A stretch of 64,000 bases of DNA, taken from assembly GCF_000499845.2 (NCBI RefSeq), contig NC_023758.2, forward strand, positions 38,892,108 through 38,956,107. Reading direction: 5' to 3'. The notes below the pieces were generated by a model. The model did no database searches. It was not told the DNA's origin and worked only from the letters and a program-made list of their open reading frames with translations. Origin of the DNA: Phaseolus vulgaris. Lineage: Eukaryota; Streptophyta; Magnoliopsida; Fabales; Fabaceae. The position numbers and the translations under genes are program-made. Shown here in pieces: positions 11,846-23,046 of this stretch; the stretch's first letter is position 1; every line of letters starts with the position of its first letter.

Positions 11846-12160
11846 ATGTTTAATGAAAACCCTAGTCTTCATAGTTTTAATAGTAGTCACACTATTACAT
11901 GCAATTTTTGTGGTAAATATGGTCATACTGAGGTTGTTTGTTTTCGCAAAGTGGGTTTTTCTTCTGGTAATGTTAAAACCTCAAAGTTTTCTTTTACTAG
12001 AAAAGTCTGCACTTTTTGTAATCGTCTTGGCCACACTGTTGACACCTGTTATAAAAAGCATGGGTTCCCTCCTGGCTACAAATTCACCAATTGGACATCC
12101 CAAGCCAATAATATGATTACTACTGACACTTTTTCTGAGCTTTTTCCTAAAGAACACTGA
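11846..12160 (+). pseudogene. Copia gag remnant with two CCHC zinc knuckles
   Basis: Encodes MFNENPSLHSF then CNFCGKYGHTEVVC and CTFCNRLGHTVDTC, two CX2CX4HX4C knuckles, the second followed by YKKHGFPPGY, standard for plant copia gag. The capsid part is missing. A 22-bp tandem duplication at 12136-12179 (unit tgagctttttcctaaagaac plus ac) shifts the frame and brings in the stop. Confidence 0.75.
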
Positions 12161-12233
12161 GCTTTTTCCTAAAGAACAGGATGTAAAGGGGATTCAACTT
12201 ACATCACAACAGTGCCAATTCCTTACCAACATT

Positions 12234-15200
12234 TTGCGTCAGCAAAACCTTGAGGATCGTGCCCCTCACACTCAAATTAATCAAGTCGGCACCATCTCTA
12301 CGGATGAAATCCCCAATACTGAGCATTCTTCAACAGGTAAGTTTCTCTCTTCACTATCTTCTATAAAAGAATCTTGGATTATTGATTCTGGTGCCACTGA
12401 TCATGTTTGTCACAATTTGTACGTTTTTACTACTTATACTAAAATTAAACCTGTCTTAATTAGTCTTCCAAATGGCCAAACTGTTTATGCCACATATTCT
12501 GGTTTAGTACGTTTTTCTGATCAGTTTTATTTGTCTGATGTGTTATACGTGCCTCATTTTCAATTAAACTTAATATCTGTTTCTAAACTCACACACCAAC
12601 TTAAATGCACTTTAACTTTCACTTCAACCCACTGCATTATACAAGACAATCTCACTCAAGAGAGGATTGGTACAGTTAAAGCCACCGATGGCTTGTACCT
12701 TGTCACTACCTTGCCTGCTTCTAGTCATTCTAAACCGCATTGTTTTGCTCCTTTTATTAATTGTAATATCACAGACAAAACACTATGGCATTATAGACTA
12801 GGACACCCTTCACATGAAAGATTACATGTCTTAAGCAAACAATACTCTTTTATTACTGTTGATACTCATCATGTATGTGACACTTGTAGTCGTGCAAAAC
12901 AGAGAAAACTTCCTTTCCCTTTAAGTAATACTGTTACCTCTGCTATTTTTTATCTTGTACACTTTGATATTTGGGGACCATGTTCCATAATTTCTATGCA
13001 AGGTTTTCGTTATTTCTTGACTATTGTTGATGATTACTCGCGTTATACTTGGGTTATTCTGCTGCATAACAAATCTGAAGTGCGTCAACACATCATTAAC
13101 TTCACTGTTTTCGTTCAAAATCATTTCAAAACTAATATCAAAACGATTCGTACTGACAATGGTGTTGAGTTTGCTATGTCAAATTTTTATGCTTCAAAGG
13201 GAATTATACATAAAAAATCTTGTGTTGAAACACCACAACAAAATGGCATTGTAGAACGTAAACATCAACACATACTAAATGTAACCCGGGCTTTACTTTT
13301 TCAAGCAAATCTTCCTCCTATATTTTGGGAATTTGCTGTAAATCATGATATTTTCTTAATAAATGCTATTCCTACTCCATTACTTGATAACATCACTCCT
13401 CATGAAAAGTTGTTTGGAAAACCATATGACATTTCCTTTCTAAAAGTGTTTGGTTGTCTCTGTTATGCTAGTACCATTACTGCACATAGGAAAAAATTAG
13501 ATGATAGATCTATCAAAGGTATTTTTCTTGGTTTCCCGCAAAATACAAAAGGTTATATTATCTTAAATTTAAAGTTTCATAGCATAGAGATATCAAGACA
13601 TGTAATCTTTCATGAAAACCACTTTCCATATAAATTGGACAGTGGCTTGCCTAAGGACCCTAACACTTTATCTCTCCCTATTTCTAATGCATATAATTCT
13701 GCTTTTGATTTTTTTTCTGATACTGCACCTCCTGTCGAGCCATGTGCCTCTACTCCTGCACCCAATACTGTTCCTCCACCAGCCTCATTATCCTATGATC
13801 TTCCAACAAATAGTGCCTCTGCTCCTGCATCCAACATTGCACCTCCATCAGAATTATCACCGCCTGCATCTCCAGGAAGCATCTCAACCCAATTTCCAAG
13901 AAGATCAGCTCGTCCTCACCGACAACCTGCCTATCTTGCAGATTTCCACACTGCAACCAACATTGTAAGTAGTAGATATCCTATTCATAATTACTTGTCT
14001 TACAATTCCTTATCTTCCAATTTTAGAAATGTTATTTCCTCTATCAATTCTCATCCTGAACCTCGAACATATAACGAAGCCTCCAAACATGCTTCTTGGC
14101 AATTTGCCATGCAAGATGAGCTTCAAGCTCTTGCTGCTAACAATACTTGGCAACTTACCCCTCTCCCTCCAGGAAAGAAAACTATTGGTTGTAAATGGGT
14201 ATATAAAATCAAATACCATTCTGATGGCACTGTTGAGCGTCACAAAGCTAGAGTTGTTGCCAAAGGGTTTACCCAACTTGAAGGACTTGATTTCTTAGAC
14301 ACTTTTGCACTTGTTGCTAAACTCACTACCCTCCGCCTTCTGCTTGCTATTGCCACTACCAAAAATTGGATTTTAAAACAACTTGATGTCAATAATGCAT
14401 TTCTTCATGGTGATCTCCATGAAGAGATATACATGACCCCCCCACCTGGCCTCTCTCTTCCTTCTCCCCAGCATGTTTGCAAGCTTAAACGGTCTTTGTA
14501 TGGCCTTCGTCAAGCTGGTCGCCAATGGTACGCTAAACTTTCTACTTTTCTTTTATCAAATAATTACTCTATTTCTGTTGCTGATCACTCTCTTTTTCTT
14601 AAATATAATAATGATAAACTCACTGTTATTCTTGTTTATGTTGATGACTTGCTCTTAACTGGTGATGACACGGAGGAAATCAATACAATTACTGCATCCC
14701 TTCACCATCACTCCAAGATAAAAAATTTAGGTAATCTCACTTACTTTTTGGGACTGGAAATTGCTCGCAACAGTACTGGTCTTCAAGTCAACGCAAGTAT
14801 ACTCTTGATCTCCTTCAAGAAACTGGCATGCTGGACTCTGCACCTGTGGCCACTCCTATGACTCACACCTCCCGTCTCTCTCCCGACCAAGGCTCACCTC
14901 TCGATGCTGATGCCACTTCTCAATACAGAAGACTCCTTGGACGTCTAATTTACTTAACCAACACGCGACCAGACATCGCCTTCGCTGTCCACAATTTAAG
15001 CCAATTCATATCTGCACCCACAACTCATCATCAGCAAGCTGTCTCACGTCTTTTGCGTTACCTCAAGGGCACCCCTGGTGAAGGACTATATTTTTCTCAC
15101 ACTAGTTCACTTCACCTTTGTGGTTTTAGTGACTCTGACTGGGCAACATGTCCTACCACACGCAAATCTGTCACTGGATATTCCATCTACTTAGGAGACT

Positions 15201-15595
15201 CCCTAATATCATGGAAATCAAAGAAGCAGTCAACTATCTCCCACAGCTCCTCTGAAGCCGAGTATAGAGCCCTTGCCACCACCACATGTGAGTTACAATG
15301 GTTGTCTTACCTCCTTCAGGATTTACATCTTCCTCTCTCCCAGCCTGCAACCCTGTACTGTGACAACAAATCTGCCCTTCAAATAGCTTCCAATCAAGTT
15401 TTTCATGAACGAACCAAGCATATCGAAATTGATTGCCACCTAGTTCGTGAAAAGCTTAACTCTGGTCTCCTCAAACTACTACCTATTACTTCTGCAATGC
15501 AAGTTGCTGACATATTCACCAAGCCCCTTGCTTCCGCACAATTCTCTACTCTCAAATCCAAGCTGGGCCTGACAAATATCTACTCCCCAGCTTGA
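12234..15595 (+). pseudogene. Copia pol polyprotein (protease, integrase, RT, RNase H), one frameshift
   Basis: Domains in order: aspartic protease (WIIDSGATDHVC, near 12376), GAG-pre-integrase HHCC (HYRLGHPSHERL...CDTCSRAKQRKLPF, near 12790-12920), integrase core (HFDIWGPC, IRTDNGVEF, near 12960-13170), a Pro/Ser-rich linker (13720-13900), copia reverse transcriptase (NTWQLTPLPPGKK, LDVNNAFLHGDL, LVYVDDLLLTGDD at about 14632) and RNase H (SDSDWATC, SEAEYRAL, CDNKSALQI, ending before 15595). Near 14790-14860 the frame changes, probably by loss of a base or bases in the RT C-terminal part, splitting pol into 12234-14861 and 14828-15595. No other break was seen. The polyprotein would copy and integrate the element. 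Confidence 0.9.
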
Positions 15596-15601
15596 GGGGG
15601 G

Positions 15602-15711
15602 TGTTAATATATTTAATTTTCTATTTTAAATTATTGGGCTTTGTTTGTTTGACCCAACTTTCCTTTTTCTGTTTCAGCTAGGTCTTAATCTTTTTCTTAT
15701 ATATACACCAT
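15602..15711 (+). repeat. Copia 3' LTR, recognisable part
   Basis: Matches 11639-11747 almost exactly. The region continuing to about 15780 (gtattttactctctaatataca...) is probably the rest of this LTR but has no partner in the 5' copy. Confidence 0.75.
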
Positions 15712-16096
15712 GTATTTTACTCTCTAATATACAAGTGAATAAAAGTTTCTTTTATATTTATTTTTCTCTACAATTAGGGTTCATCAAAACCTCTATTTCT
15801 TCATTACGATTACGTGCGATTACATACGCTACATTAAAGCATCACATCAAACAAGGAATATTCATCTTCATTTACTATAATAAAATATGTACCAAATGTT
15901 TCACTCCTTTTACCATACAATACATTGACGATTGTTATTATGTTAACCCACTACTATGACCCAAAAACAAAAAGAGAGAACTTATACTAAACCTTTGTCT
16001 AAACCATCAAAATTAGCAAACGAGCCGTATAAACACAGTTATCTTACAACTGAATCAAATTCTCTTACTAAACCATCAATTTCAGTTAGTTTTTAG

Positions 16097-16551
16097 TATA
16101 ATTCAAGTGTTCATGCACAATATCATAATTAAAAATACCCTTCATATGCAAATGTATGTTTTAAGAGTAGTGACATTGGTGTAGAAAGATTTAAAAACGA
16201 TGACTATTTTCAATTTATAACGACGGTTATATAGTCGCATTTGATCTACAAATAATCTTAAATTCAACACATAAGAAGGTGGCTATTTAGCCGCATTCGT
16301 AAATGAGATTTATATTCTTATGAATTATCTTTTAAGAGAGATGTGTAATGCATTTACGAATGCGGTTATTTACCATAACCGCATTTATAAATCGTATTTA
16401 CGAATGTGGTTATGGTAATAGTCGCATTATATAAATCTCTATACTGGATTTAGGAATACAGCTATATAATACAAGTGTTCTCATGCATAATGAAAATAAA
16501 ATATCCCCTTAATATGCAAATGTATGCTAATGTATGTTTTAAGAGGAGTGA
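16097..16551. repeat. Direct repeat of about 75 bp flanking a 'gcggttat'-repeat insertion
   Basis: 16097-16173 and 16465-16551 share 'caagtgttc..tcatgca' and 'aatatgcaaatgtatg...tgttttaagag'. The latter string also ends the terpene-synthase flank copy at 3670-3698. Between them (16174-16464) sit several copies of 'aatgcggttat'/'ataaccgcatt' in both orientations, like subterminal repeats of a CACTA element. Confidence 0.5.
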
Positions 16552-16882
16552 GTAATGAACTAAGAAGTAATTATATATATTTTCAAGTCACTGGAAATAT
16601 CCTATTTAGCATATAATAAATAAAATCCCAGTTCACTGAAACATACGCCTTCTCGTAGTCTACCTTGAAAAACACACAACTACTCTTCTTCTTTTAGGAC
16701 TTCATTAGCAACTAGCACATTGTCCATAAAGCCTCTACCATTTAAAAACGCAGATTACATGGCACATATGACCTTGTGAAGACCTTCTTCAACCTCAAGG
16801 ACAAAACTTTAACAACAATTTTATACAGGTACCCAACCAGAAAAAGCGGTCCAAATTCATTCAAAAGTTGAGGACTATCCAC

Positions 16883-16886
<4 letters not shown>

Positions 16887-16974
<88 letters not shown>
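16887..16974. repeat. (AG)44 microsatellite
   Basis: Uninterrupted AG dinucleotide run of 88 bp. Confidence 0.97.
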
Positions 16975-16977
<3 letters not shown>

Positions 16978-17099
16978 GGTTACAATTTTTCAAAACCATA
17001 ACTAACTCCTCTTCAACGAATTAGTGCAATAACATAAACTATTTGTAAACCCTTTAAATTGTTGTATTGTTCTTGAGAAGTTTGAATGTTATAATTAGG

Positions 17100-18062
17100 T
17101 GGATTAGTCGAAAAGAGAAACATCTTCTTGACCATTATGGATGCAACTGTATTAGTATATTTTGTTGCTCCTTGATTAAATTTGTAACTTGTGAAAAACC
17201 ATGTTTCTGATAAGAAGTGTCCATAGTATAAATCTTTCTACCATAATACGTACAAAAGCGAAAAAGGTTTTCCCCTTCCGCCTTGTCTAGTAAAACCACT
17301 GCCTCTCCCTCTACCATGTTTTCCATTGAAATTCATGGATCAACCATAATATTCATCAACACTTTGTCAGTCTCATTGTTATTAGTGAGAAGTGGTATCC
17401 CAAATTCCCATGCTTGTTGAATGATTAGAGAGAACACTTGTGTGATAGATGACATGAGATCCATTAAAATTATTTGAGACTGAACTTGATTGTATTGTTC
17501 GTTGAGACCCCGCAAGAACTACATACCGTAGCCTGTGGTTCAGTAGGTTGTAGCACAAGTAATTAAAAACACCACAACTACAAGGGTTTATACAAGAATA
17601 CTATGGCAACAATTCAAACATCTCTAATTCCTCCCAAAATGTTTTTAATTTAGTGAAATATTCTAACATTGTCCCTTGCTTCAACCCATATATCTCTTAT
17701 TGTAAGGTCGCAATGCAAAAATTATCACCTTACAAAAACCTATTGCCCACATGATTCCAAACGTCAACGACGAGATCTATCCACAAAATGAATTTAGCTA
17801 TTGAAATCATCACCATATTGTGAAGTCAAGAAACCACCATTTGATTACACTAATTCCACGTTTTGTGCAGAAGATCATCGAAGGGTAGTGGTAGAAGACT
17901 TTCGTCAATAAATCATAGATTGCTCTTCGATTTGCGCCCATTCATGATAATTGTTCTTTGTTAACAAGGAAGGTATGAGAACCATGACCAGATTTTCATT
18001 TGTGTTGAGATAGTATGGATTGGAGGGATTAGTGAGGTAGTTTAGGGTTTGGTTTGCCATGG
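17100..18062 (-). pseudogene. Degenerate copia gag
   Basis: Read on the minus strand: MANQTLNYL...NPYYLNTNENLVMVLIPSLLTKNNYHEW (from 18062), the copia gag N-terminus; then RGLNEQYNQVQSQIILMD and ITQVFSLIIQQ (near 17510-17420); and a decayed zinc knuckle with DTSYQKHGFS (near 17230). Several stops and frame changes. A primer-binding-like TGGTATAAG lies just upstream on the minus strand (about 18130). Confidence 0.7.
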
Positions 18063-18132
18063 TGAATGAATAAGGAGCATAATAGAGAAATAAAAAGAAA
18101 TGGCACAAAGCTCCTAAAATATCTTATACCAA

Positions 18133-18368
18133 ATTAATTTTATATAATCTTATTTAGAGAAATGAACAATAAACATGAGAAAATGGAGAAAAAAATGGAT
18201 ATATTTTATTGATGAAATAATTGTTACACACCTATTCAGATTATTGAGTACTCTATTTATAAAACACAAAAGTAGAAAATAACATATATTAATAAAGTAG
18301 TTACAACTAAAAAACTGTAATATTTATACAAGATCAAATTTATCATCTAATAAAACAACTACCTAACA
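18133..18368 (-). repeat. 5' LTR of the minus-strand copia fragment
   Basis: On the minus strand it begins TGTTAGGTAG (18368), has a TATA-like box (tttataaatag, about 18255) and ends just before TGGTATAAG, a decayed tRNA-Met primer site. No matching 3' LTR was seen. Confidence 0.5.
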
Positions 18369-18435
18369 TGTTTTCAAATAATTAAATTTAGAAGATGACA
18401 TTCAATATGATCAATGTTGTTCCTAATTTATTATT

Positions 18436-19210
18436 CACTGATGCAGAAAAGGTGAAAAACGACAATTATTTTAGCCTTAAAACAACGGCTTTTTGACAGC
18501 TGTTTTTCAACGTGTAGTCTATTCTCTTCAAGCAAAGAAGGCGGCTATTTATTCGTCGTGTTACATTCAGTATAAAATGACAGCTATGGTAAAAGTTGTT
18601 GTTTTAAACCCTAAACCCTAATCTCAACACACATGGTGCCCTAATCTTAGTAACAATGGTGGTGAAGAGCAACGACGACAAACGATAGTGACTAGCAGCG
18701 GCGAAGAACCAATGGAGGCACAAAAAACAACCAATGAAGTCAACAATGGTGGAAGGCAATGAAACAATACGCAATGAAAACCTTCACCAACAATGGAGGA
18801 CAAAAACGAATAAGAGAAAAAACAAAAAGAAACAAAACAATGGTGAGTGAATGAAAGAAACTTAATGGCAAAAAGCTCGAAGAAGAAGAAGAAGAAGAAA
18901 TAGAGAGAGCATGACACAAATAAGGAAGACAAAGCACGAGAAGACAAATAAAATACGAAAGCGTAAGTGGCGTGCTAAAAATCAAGGTAATAAAATGAGT
19001 GCAAAACGACGGCTATGAGATAAATCTATCATTTTAGACCAAAGCACTTGGTAAAAAATGACAGCTATGAGTTAAAGTGTCATTTTAAACCAAAGTTCTT
19101 GCTCTAAAACGACGGCTATCACTCATAACCGTCTTTGTATATTAAGAGCTTTAGTCTAAAACGATATTTTAACTCATAGTCACCGTTTTAGACTTGTTTT
19201 AATTTCGAAA
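18436..19210. mobile_element. Array of 'aaaacgacggctatgag' subterminal repeats, CACTA-like
   Basis: Repeated motifs such as 'aaaacgacggctatgag', 'aaaatgacagctatgag' and 'cattttaaaccaaag' occur in both orientations at 18470-18600 and 18990-19210, bracketing a low-complexity purine-rich centre. This is the look of a non-autonomous CACTA element. A possible left end (cactgatgcagaaaagg) is near 18437; the right end is not defined. The minus-strand ORFs here are compositional. Confidence 0.4.
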
Positions 19211-20751
19211 ATGTCATCGTGTTTTAATGAACATCGTTTGACAGTAAAAACGTTATGAATGTATTTTCATAAAAGTTCATAAAATTTAGTATGTATAGTT
19301 GTATTAAATAATATCGTGGTTGTTATTTGTTTTTATTGTGTGAATATTTTTATAAAAAAAGTAAATAAATTTGGAGTATAAAATATAGCAGTCTTAATAA
19401 AAAAAAGTAGGTTATATTTCATAATCATGATAGTTCCTCCAACACAAAATTTTAATGTCCATAGATTTCCTCTATACCCTACAAATCTAATGTGTGAATA
19501 TTTAGCTATATGTGTATATACCCTGTTGGTTAATTACTTAAGACGTGGTTAACAGAGTTGGTAGCCAAATTGAAGTTATAGTTAACAACTAAGAATCTTC
19601 CACCTAGAACACCAAATACTACTAGGTTACAATTTTGGCCAAGAAAAATAAAAGGCAATTTCTTAGAATTTTGTGTGGGAAGACTTGACTAATAACAGGT
19701 ACTCAATTCATGATGTGCATGAATAGCATCAGCTTTGGATATTATGGGCTGGGCCCAGTAGTGATCGTTATGAATCATAAGTATTTTGTGGTCATATTTT
19801 TATGTGGGAAAGGATATAATTTAACAAACCTCAAGCTGTCGTTTATGCATTATAAACATAGGCACATGTCTCCTTAAATACGTTTCATACACATGTCTCC
19901 TTAAATACGTTTCAGACACATGCACATAACATTTCCACCACACGCAAATCACGTAACTGAAAAACTTGACCATACTTGTTCACTATTTGCTGACTCAACG
20001 TTACTTCAGTGCTCTCCTCCATTCATATATTTCTTCTCAAATTAATTAATATTAACTATTTCTTTATATAAAATGTTGCAACAACTTCTACAAGAAAGAA
20101 AATTCTGCATGAATTCAAATTATTGAAAAAAATTTATATTAGAGAACTTTTATAAAAACTAGTAGGAATGAGCTTCTTCATAATCTAATAGAAAAATAAA
20201 AAGTAAATTAAAATTAATTTTCTATTAATTAAAATTAGTTTATGCATGATCTTATTTGCGAAAATTCTTTCATATAACTTTTTTTTTAATTTGCAAATTA
20301 AACTAATTTTAACTTATAAAAAAGTCAAATTTATTTTTTTCTTGTTTTTATGTTTTATAAGAGTTTAGAAATTGGTTCAAACAAATCCAAATTAACTTAT
20401 ATATAAAATAATTTACAGAAAATTAGTTTTATTTTTTATTCTTATCTTTCATATAAGTTTTTCTTCGACAAATGCTTTGCAATCTTACAGACTTCAACAA
20501 AAATTATTTCTTGTGAAAAGTTCATATCACCTTCACCCAAACAAGGTGAAAACTTTTGTATACATACGTACACTATTGTGGAATAGACATAAAATTGATC
20601 AGACACTTAATAACTATTTTATAAAAAAATATTACACTTTTTTATCAATAAAAAATAAAATAAATAATAAAAAAAAGAATATTTCAGGAATATTAAAACC
20701 TGTATACAAAAATCAAAAAACTCTCACCACCTATAAATTTATGTCTCTTAT
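19211..20751. other. Intergenic, with a 27-bp duplication at 19863-19916
   Basis: AT-rich spacer. The only structure noticed is a perfect 27-bp near-tandem duplication (cacatgtctccttaaatacg...) at 19863-19889 and 19890-19916. No gene recognised. Confidence 0.6.
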
Positions 20752-21070
20752 CACTACAAGAAAACCATGAAATAGAAACTAAGTTTAGATACCAAAATTA
20801 ATTAGTTATTATAATAACTAAATTAAAAACTATTTTAGAAACTAAAAAAACTTTTTGTTTCTAAATTAATTTATATTATTGTTAAATAATTTTTAAATTG
20901 GTATCTAATTAACTATACTAAGGTTTTTGTTATCAAATTTATTTCAATTTAGAAATTATTTAACAATAATAGAAACCAAAATATTTTTTAGTCTCTAAAA
21001 TATTTCTAATTTAGTAACTAGTTAATTTTAGTTCCTAAAATTGGTTTTTTTTTTTTTTTTTTTTTAAGTG
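20752..21070. mobile_element. CACTA-type fold-back MITE, TSD TAT
   Basis: Starts CACTACAAGAAAACC and ends ...AAGTG after a T-run. Flanked by TAT at 20749-20751 and 21071-21073. The two halves are inverted copies (gtttctaaattaattt versus aatttagaaatt). Same family as 34927-35272. Three-base TSDs are the CACTA hallmark. Confidence 0.65.
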
Positions 21071-22950
21071 TATATCCACACTTTTACCAGCATAAATGCA
21101 ATTCAAAACAATCCGAACAACACAAACTGCACAATCCTAACTATTAGCATGAAGTCCACTAACTATTGTTACAATACAAGAACTTCTATAACAAGCCATA
21201 GCTACCTAGGAACCTAGAAGCAAAAAACGAAACAAACCTAATTAGTGCAGATTTAGCACACTGTAGAAAAACTCTGCATGTCACAGTTTTATCCCTCCCC
21301 TACCAATTTTAATTTCTATTTCTTATATAGTGACTAGATTGGTAGACATAGCTAAGATGTTATCTGCTGAACAATAAAACATAAGAAAATTTGAGCAAAT
21401 TGACACTTTACGCTCTTTAATCTTATATAAAAAAAAACTTAAAAGACTCTTAGGATAAGTTTAATATAAGGAAAAATGATTATGTTAAAAAATCATTATT
21501 GGTGACAATCATAAATAATTAGATTATTTATTGCTGATAAAAAATAATAATTAAAATTTTAATTTTTAGAAATCACGAAAATTAGTTGCTGGTTCATAAG
21601 ACCATCTTTAGTACAAGATCTTAAAATAAGATATAGTACTACTTTTGTTCTGAGTCACTCAAGCCACATGTAAGATATAGAACCTCTCATATCATTAAAT
21701 TTTCAATTTATAAATAACTTTTTGTAGGTCCTACAATAATTGTTTTATAGCAGGAAAAACTTTTAAAATAAATTTTTTATTTTTATTATTAGTTTAAAAA
21801 TATTAAGAGTTTTTGTTATCCTTCGTCATAATTAGTATGTTATCTCTCCTTCTAATGCAAGATATTGTAAATAGTAGATGTTACAATTTTTTTAAGATCC
21901 ACCATCAAAGATATTTTAAACATTTTTAATAACAGTTATAAATGTTTATTTGGAATCATACAGTAACATGATATTTTTAAATAAATTTTAATTATTTACC
22001 ACAATAAATTATATAATATGACTGATGTGGTATTTTTACTATAACTAAACATTTTTTTCTGAAATATTTTTTGAAATTTTTATTTTAAAAAGTAAATCAA
22101 AACAAAAAAACAAACATTCTTAATTTCAGATTTAAAAAAACTAAAATTCTTTTCTTTTATCAAATGGCCCCTTAATTATAAAGGAAGTGAGATAATTTTA
22201 AACCTGATTATAAAGGAAATTAGGGAATTATAAACTGTGGTCCTTGAGTGGATATTTTATGGAAAATGATGGTTTGACACTGCACCACTTTACATCTTAC
22301 TAAATATTAATATTTTAATTATTTTTAACTTTTTTAATTTTAAAAATTATTTTACATTTTATATTTTGTCTAATATTTCATTAATGATATTTTTTTAAAA
22401 TTTTTTTTATTATAAATATTAATATTTTAATATAGGTATAAACGGGAGCAGATGTCAAACTATAATCACCCATATTTTATTCAGCGCATTTAGACAATTG
22501 GTGTGACTTATCAATGTGTTTAAAGCTGACTGGTACAACTTTCTAGTTACAGATAAAAAAAAATTGTTTAAGAACAGAAAATATTGTTCCAAAAACAGAA
22601 ATCTGAAAGAAGAAGGTAGTGGAATCCCTTGTCTCCAATTATCGTTCTGTAACTCCCAAAAATGAAAGATTGTTATAGATTTTATATTATTGTGATAAGG
22701 AAATGATACCCTAAAAGAAGAACACCCACTTAAAAATTATTATAATAAGCATCAGTATTTTAAATTAAAAAATTAAAATTTTAAATTATTAAATAAAGGA
22801 GGTTGAAATATCACCAGCTACGACACGATGACGCAGTACGATAATGAAACGGTACCAAAATGACATCAGAGTTTAGGAACCCTCTTCCTAAATCATGTTT
22901 CTCATTGTTCACAAAAAAACAGGTCGCTGTAGCTCCATGCATGTCACACC
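21071..22950. other. Intergenic region upstream of the terpene synthase
   Basis: AT-rich. No ORF with recognisable motifs and no repeat array except a short duplicated 'attataaaggaa' near 22180-22220. The promoter of the terpene synthase must lie in its last part. Confidence 0.55.
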
Positions 22951-22960
22951 TTATAAATAG
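22951..22960 (+). promoter_or_regulatory. TATA box of the terpene synthase
   Basis: 'ttataaatag' lies 87-96 bp before the ATG at 23047, the expected place for a plant core promoter with a short 5' UTR. Confidence 0.6.
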
Positions 22961-23046
22961 AGCCAAATTCCATATGTTCAGCATTCCTCTCATGCTCTCT
23001 CCTTCATCTTTCTTAACAACACCGAACCTTAATATATACTATACCA

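Larger units (their letters stand above)
11639..15711 (+). mobile_element. Ty1/copia retrotransposon, nearly complete, 5' LTR and gag truncated
   Basis: LTR starts are recognisable at 11639 and 15602 (TGTTAATATATTTAATTTTC). The shared part runs about 109 bp with one visible difference. After 'accat' the two LTR copies diverge (ttctctctg versus gtattttac), so the rest of the 5' LTR, the primer-binding site and the N-terminal half of gag seem deleted. A polypurine tract (ttgagggggg, 15592-15601) sits exactly before the 3' LTR. The right end of the 3' LTR was not identified, so the true element extends somewhat past 15711. Confidence 0.85.

Noticed and set aside
16742..16999. Ser/Leu-repeat ORF on the minus strand
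   Set aside because: Produced by the (AG)44 run.
18603..18630. Telomere-like 'aaaccctaaaccctaa' (also near 51405 and 62272)
   Set aside because: Only two or so units each; too short for an interstitial telomere array and common in plant DNA as telo-boxes.
18624..18985. Two hydrophobic minus-strand ORFs
   Set aside because: Compositional, in a purine-rich stretch inside a probable CACTA element; no motif, no splice structure.
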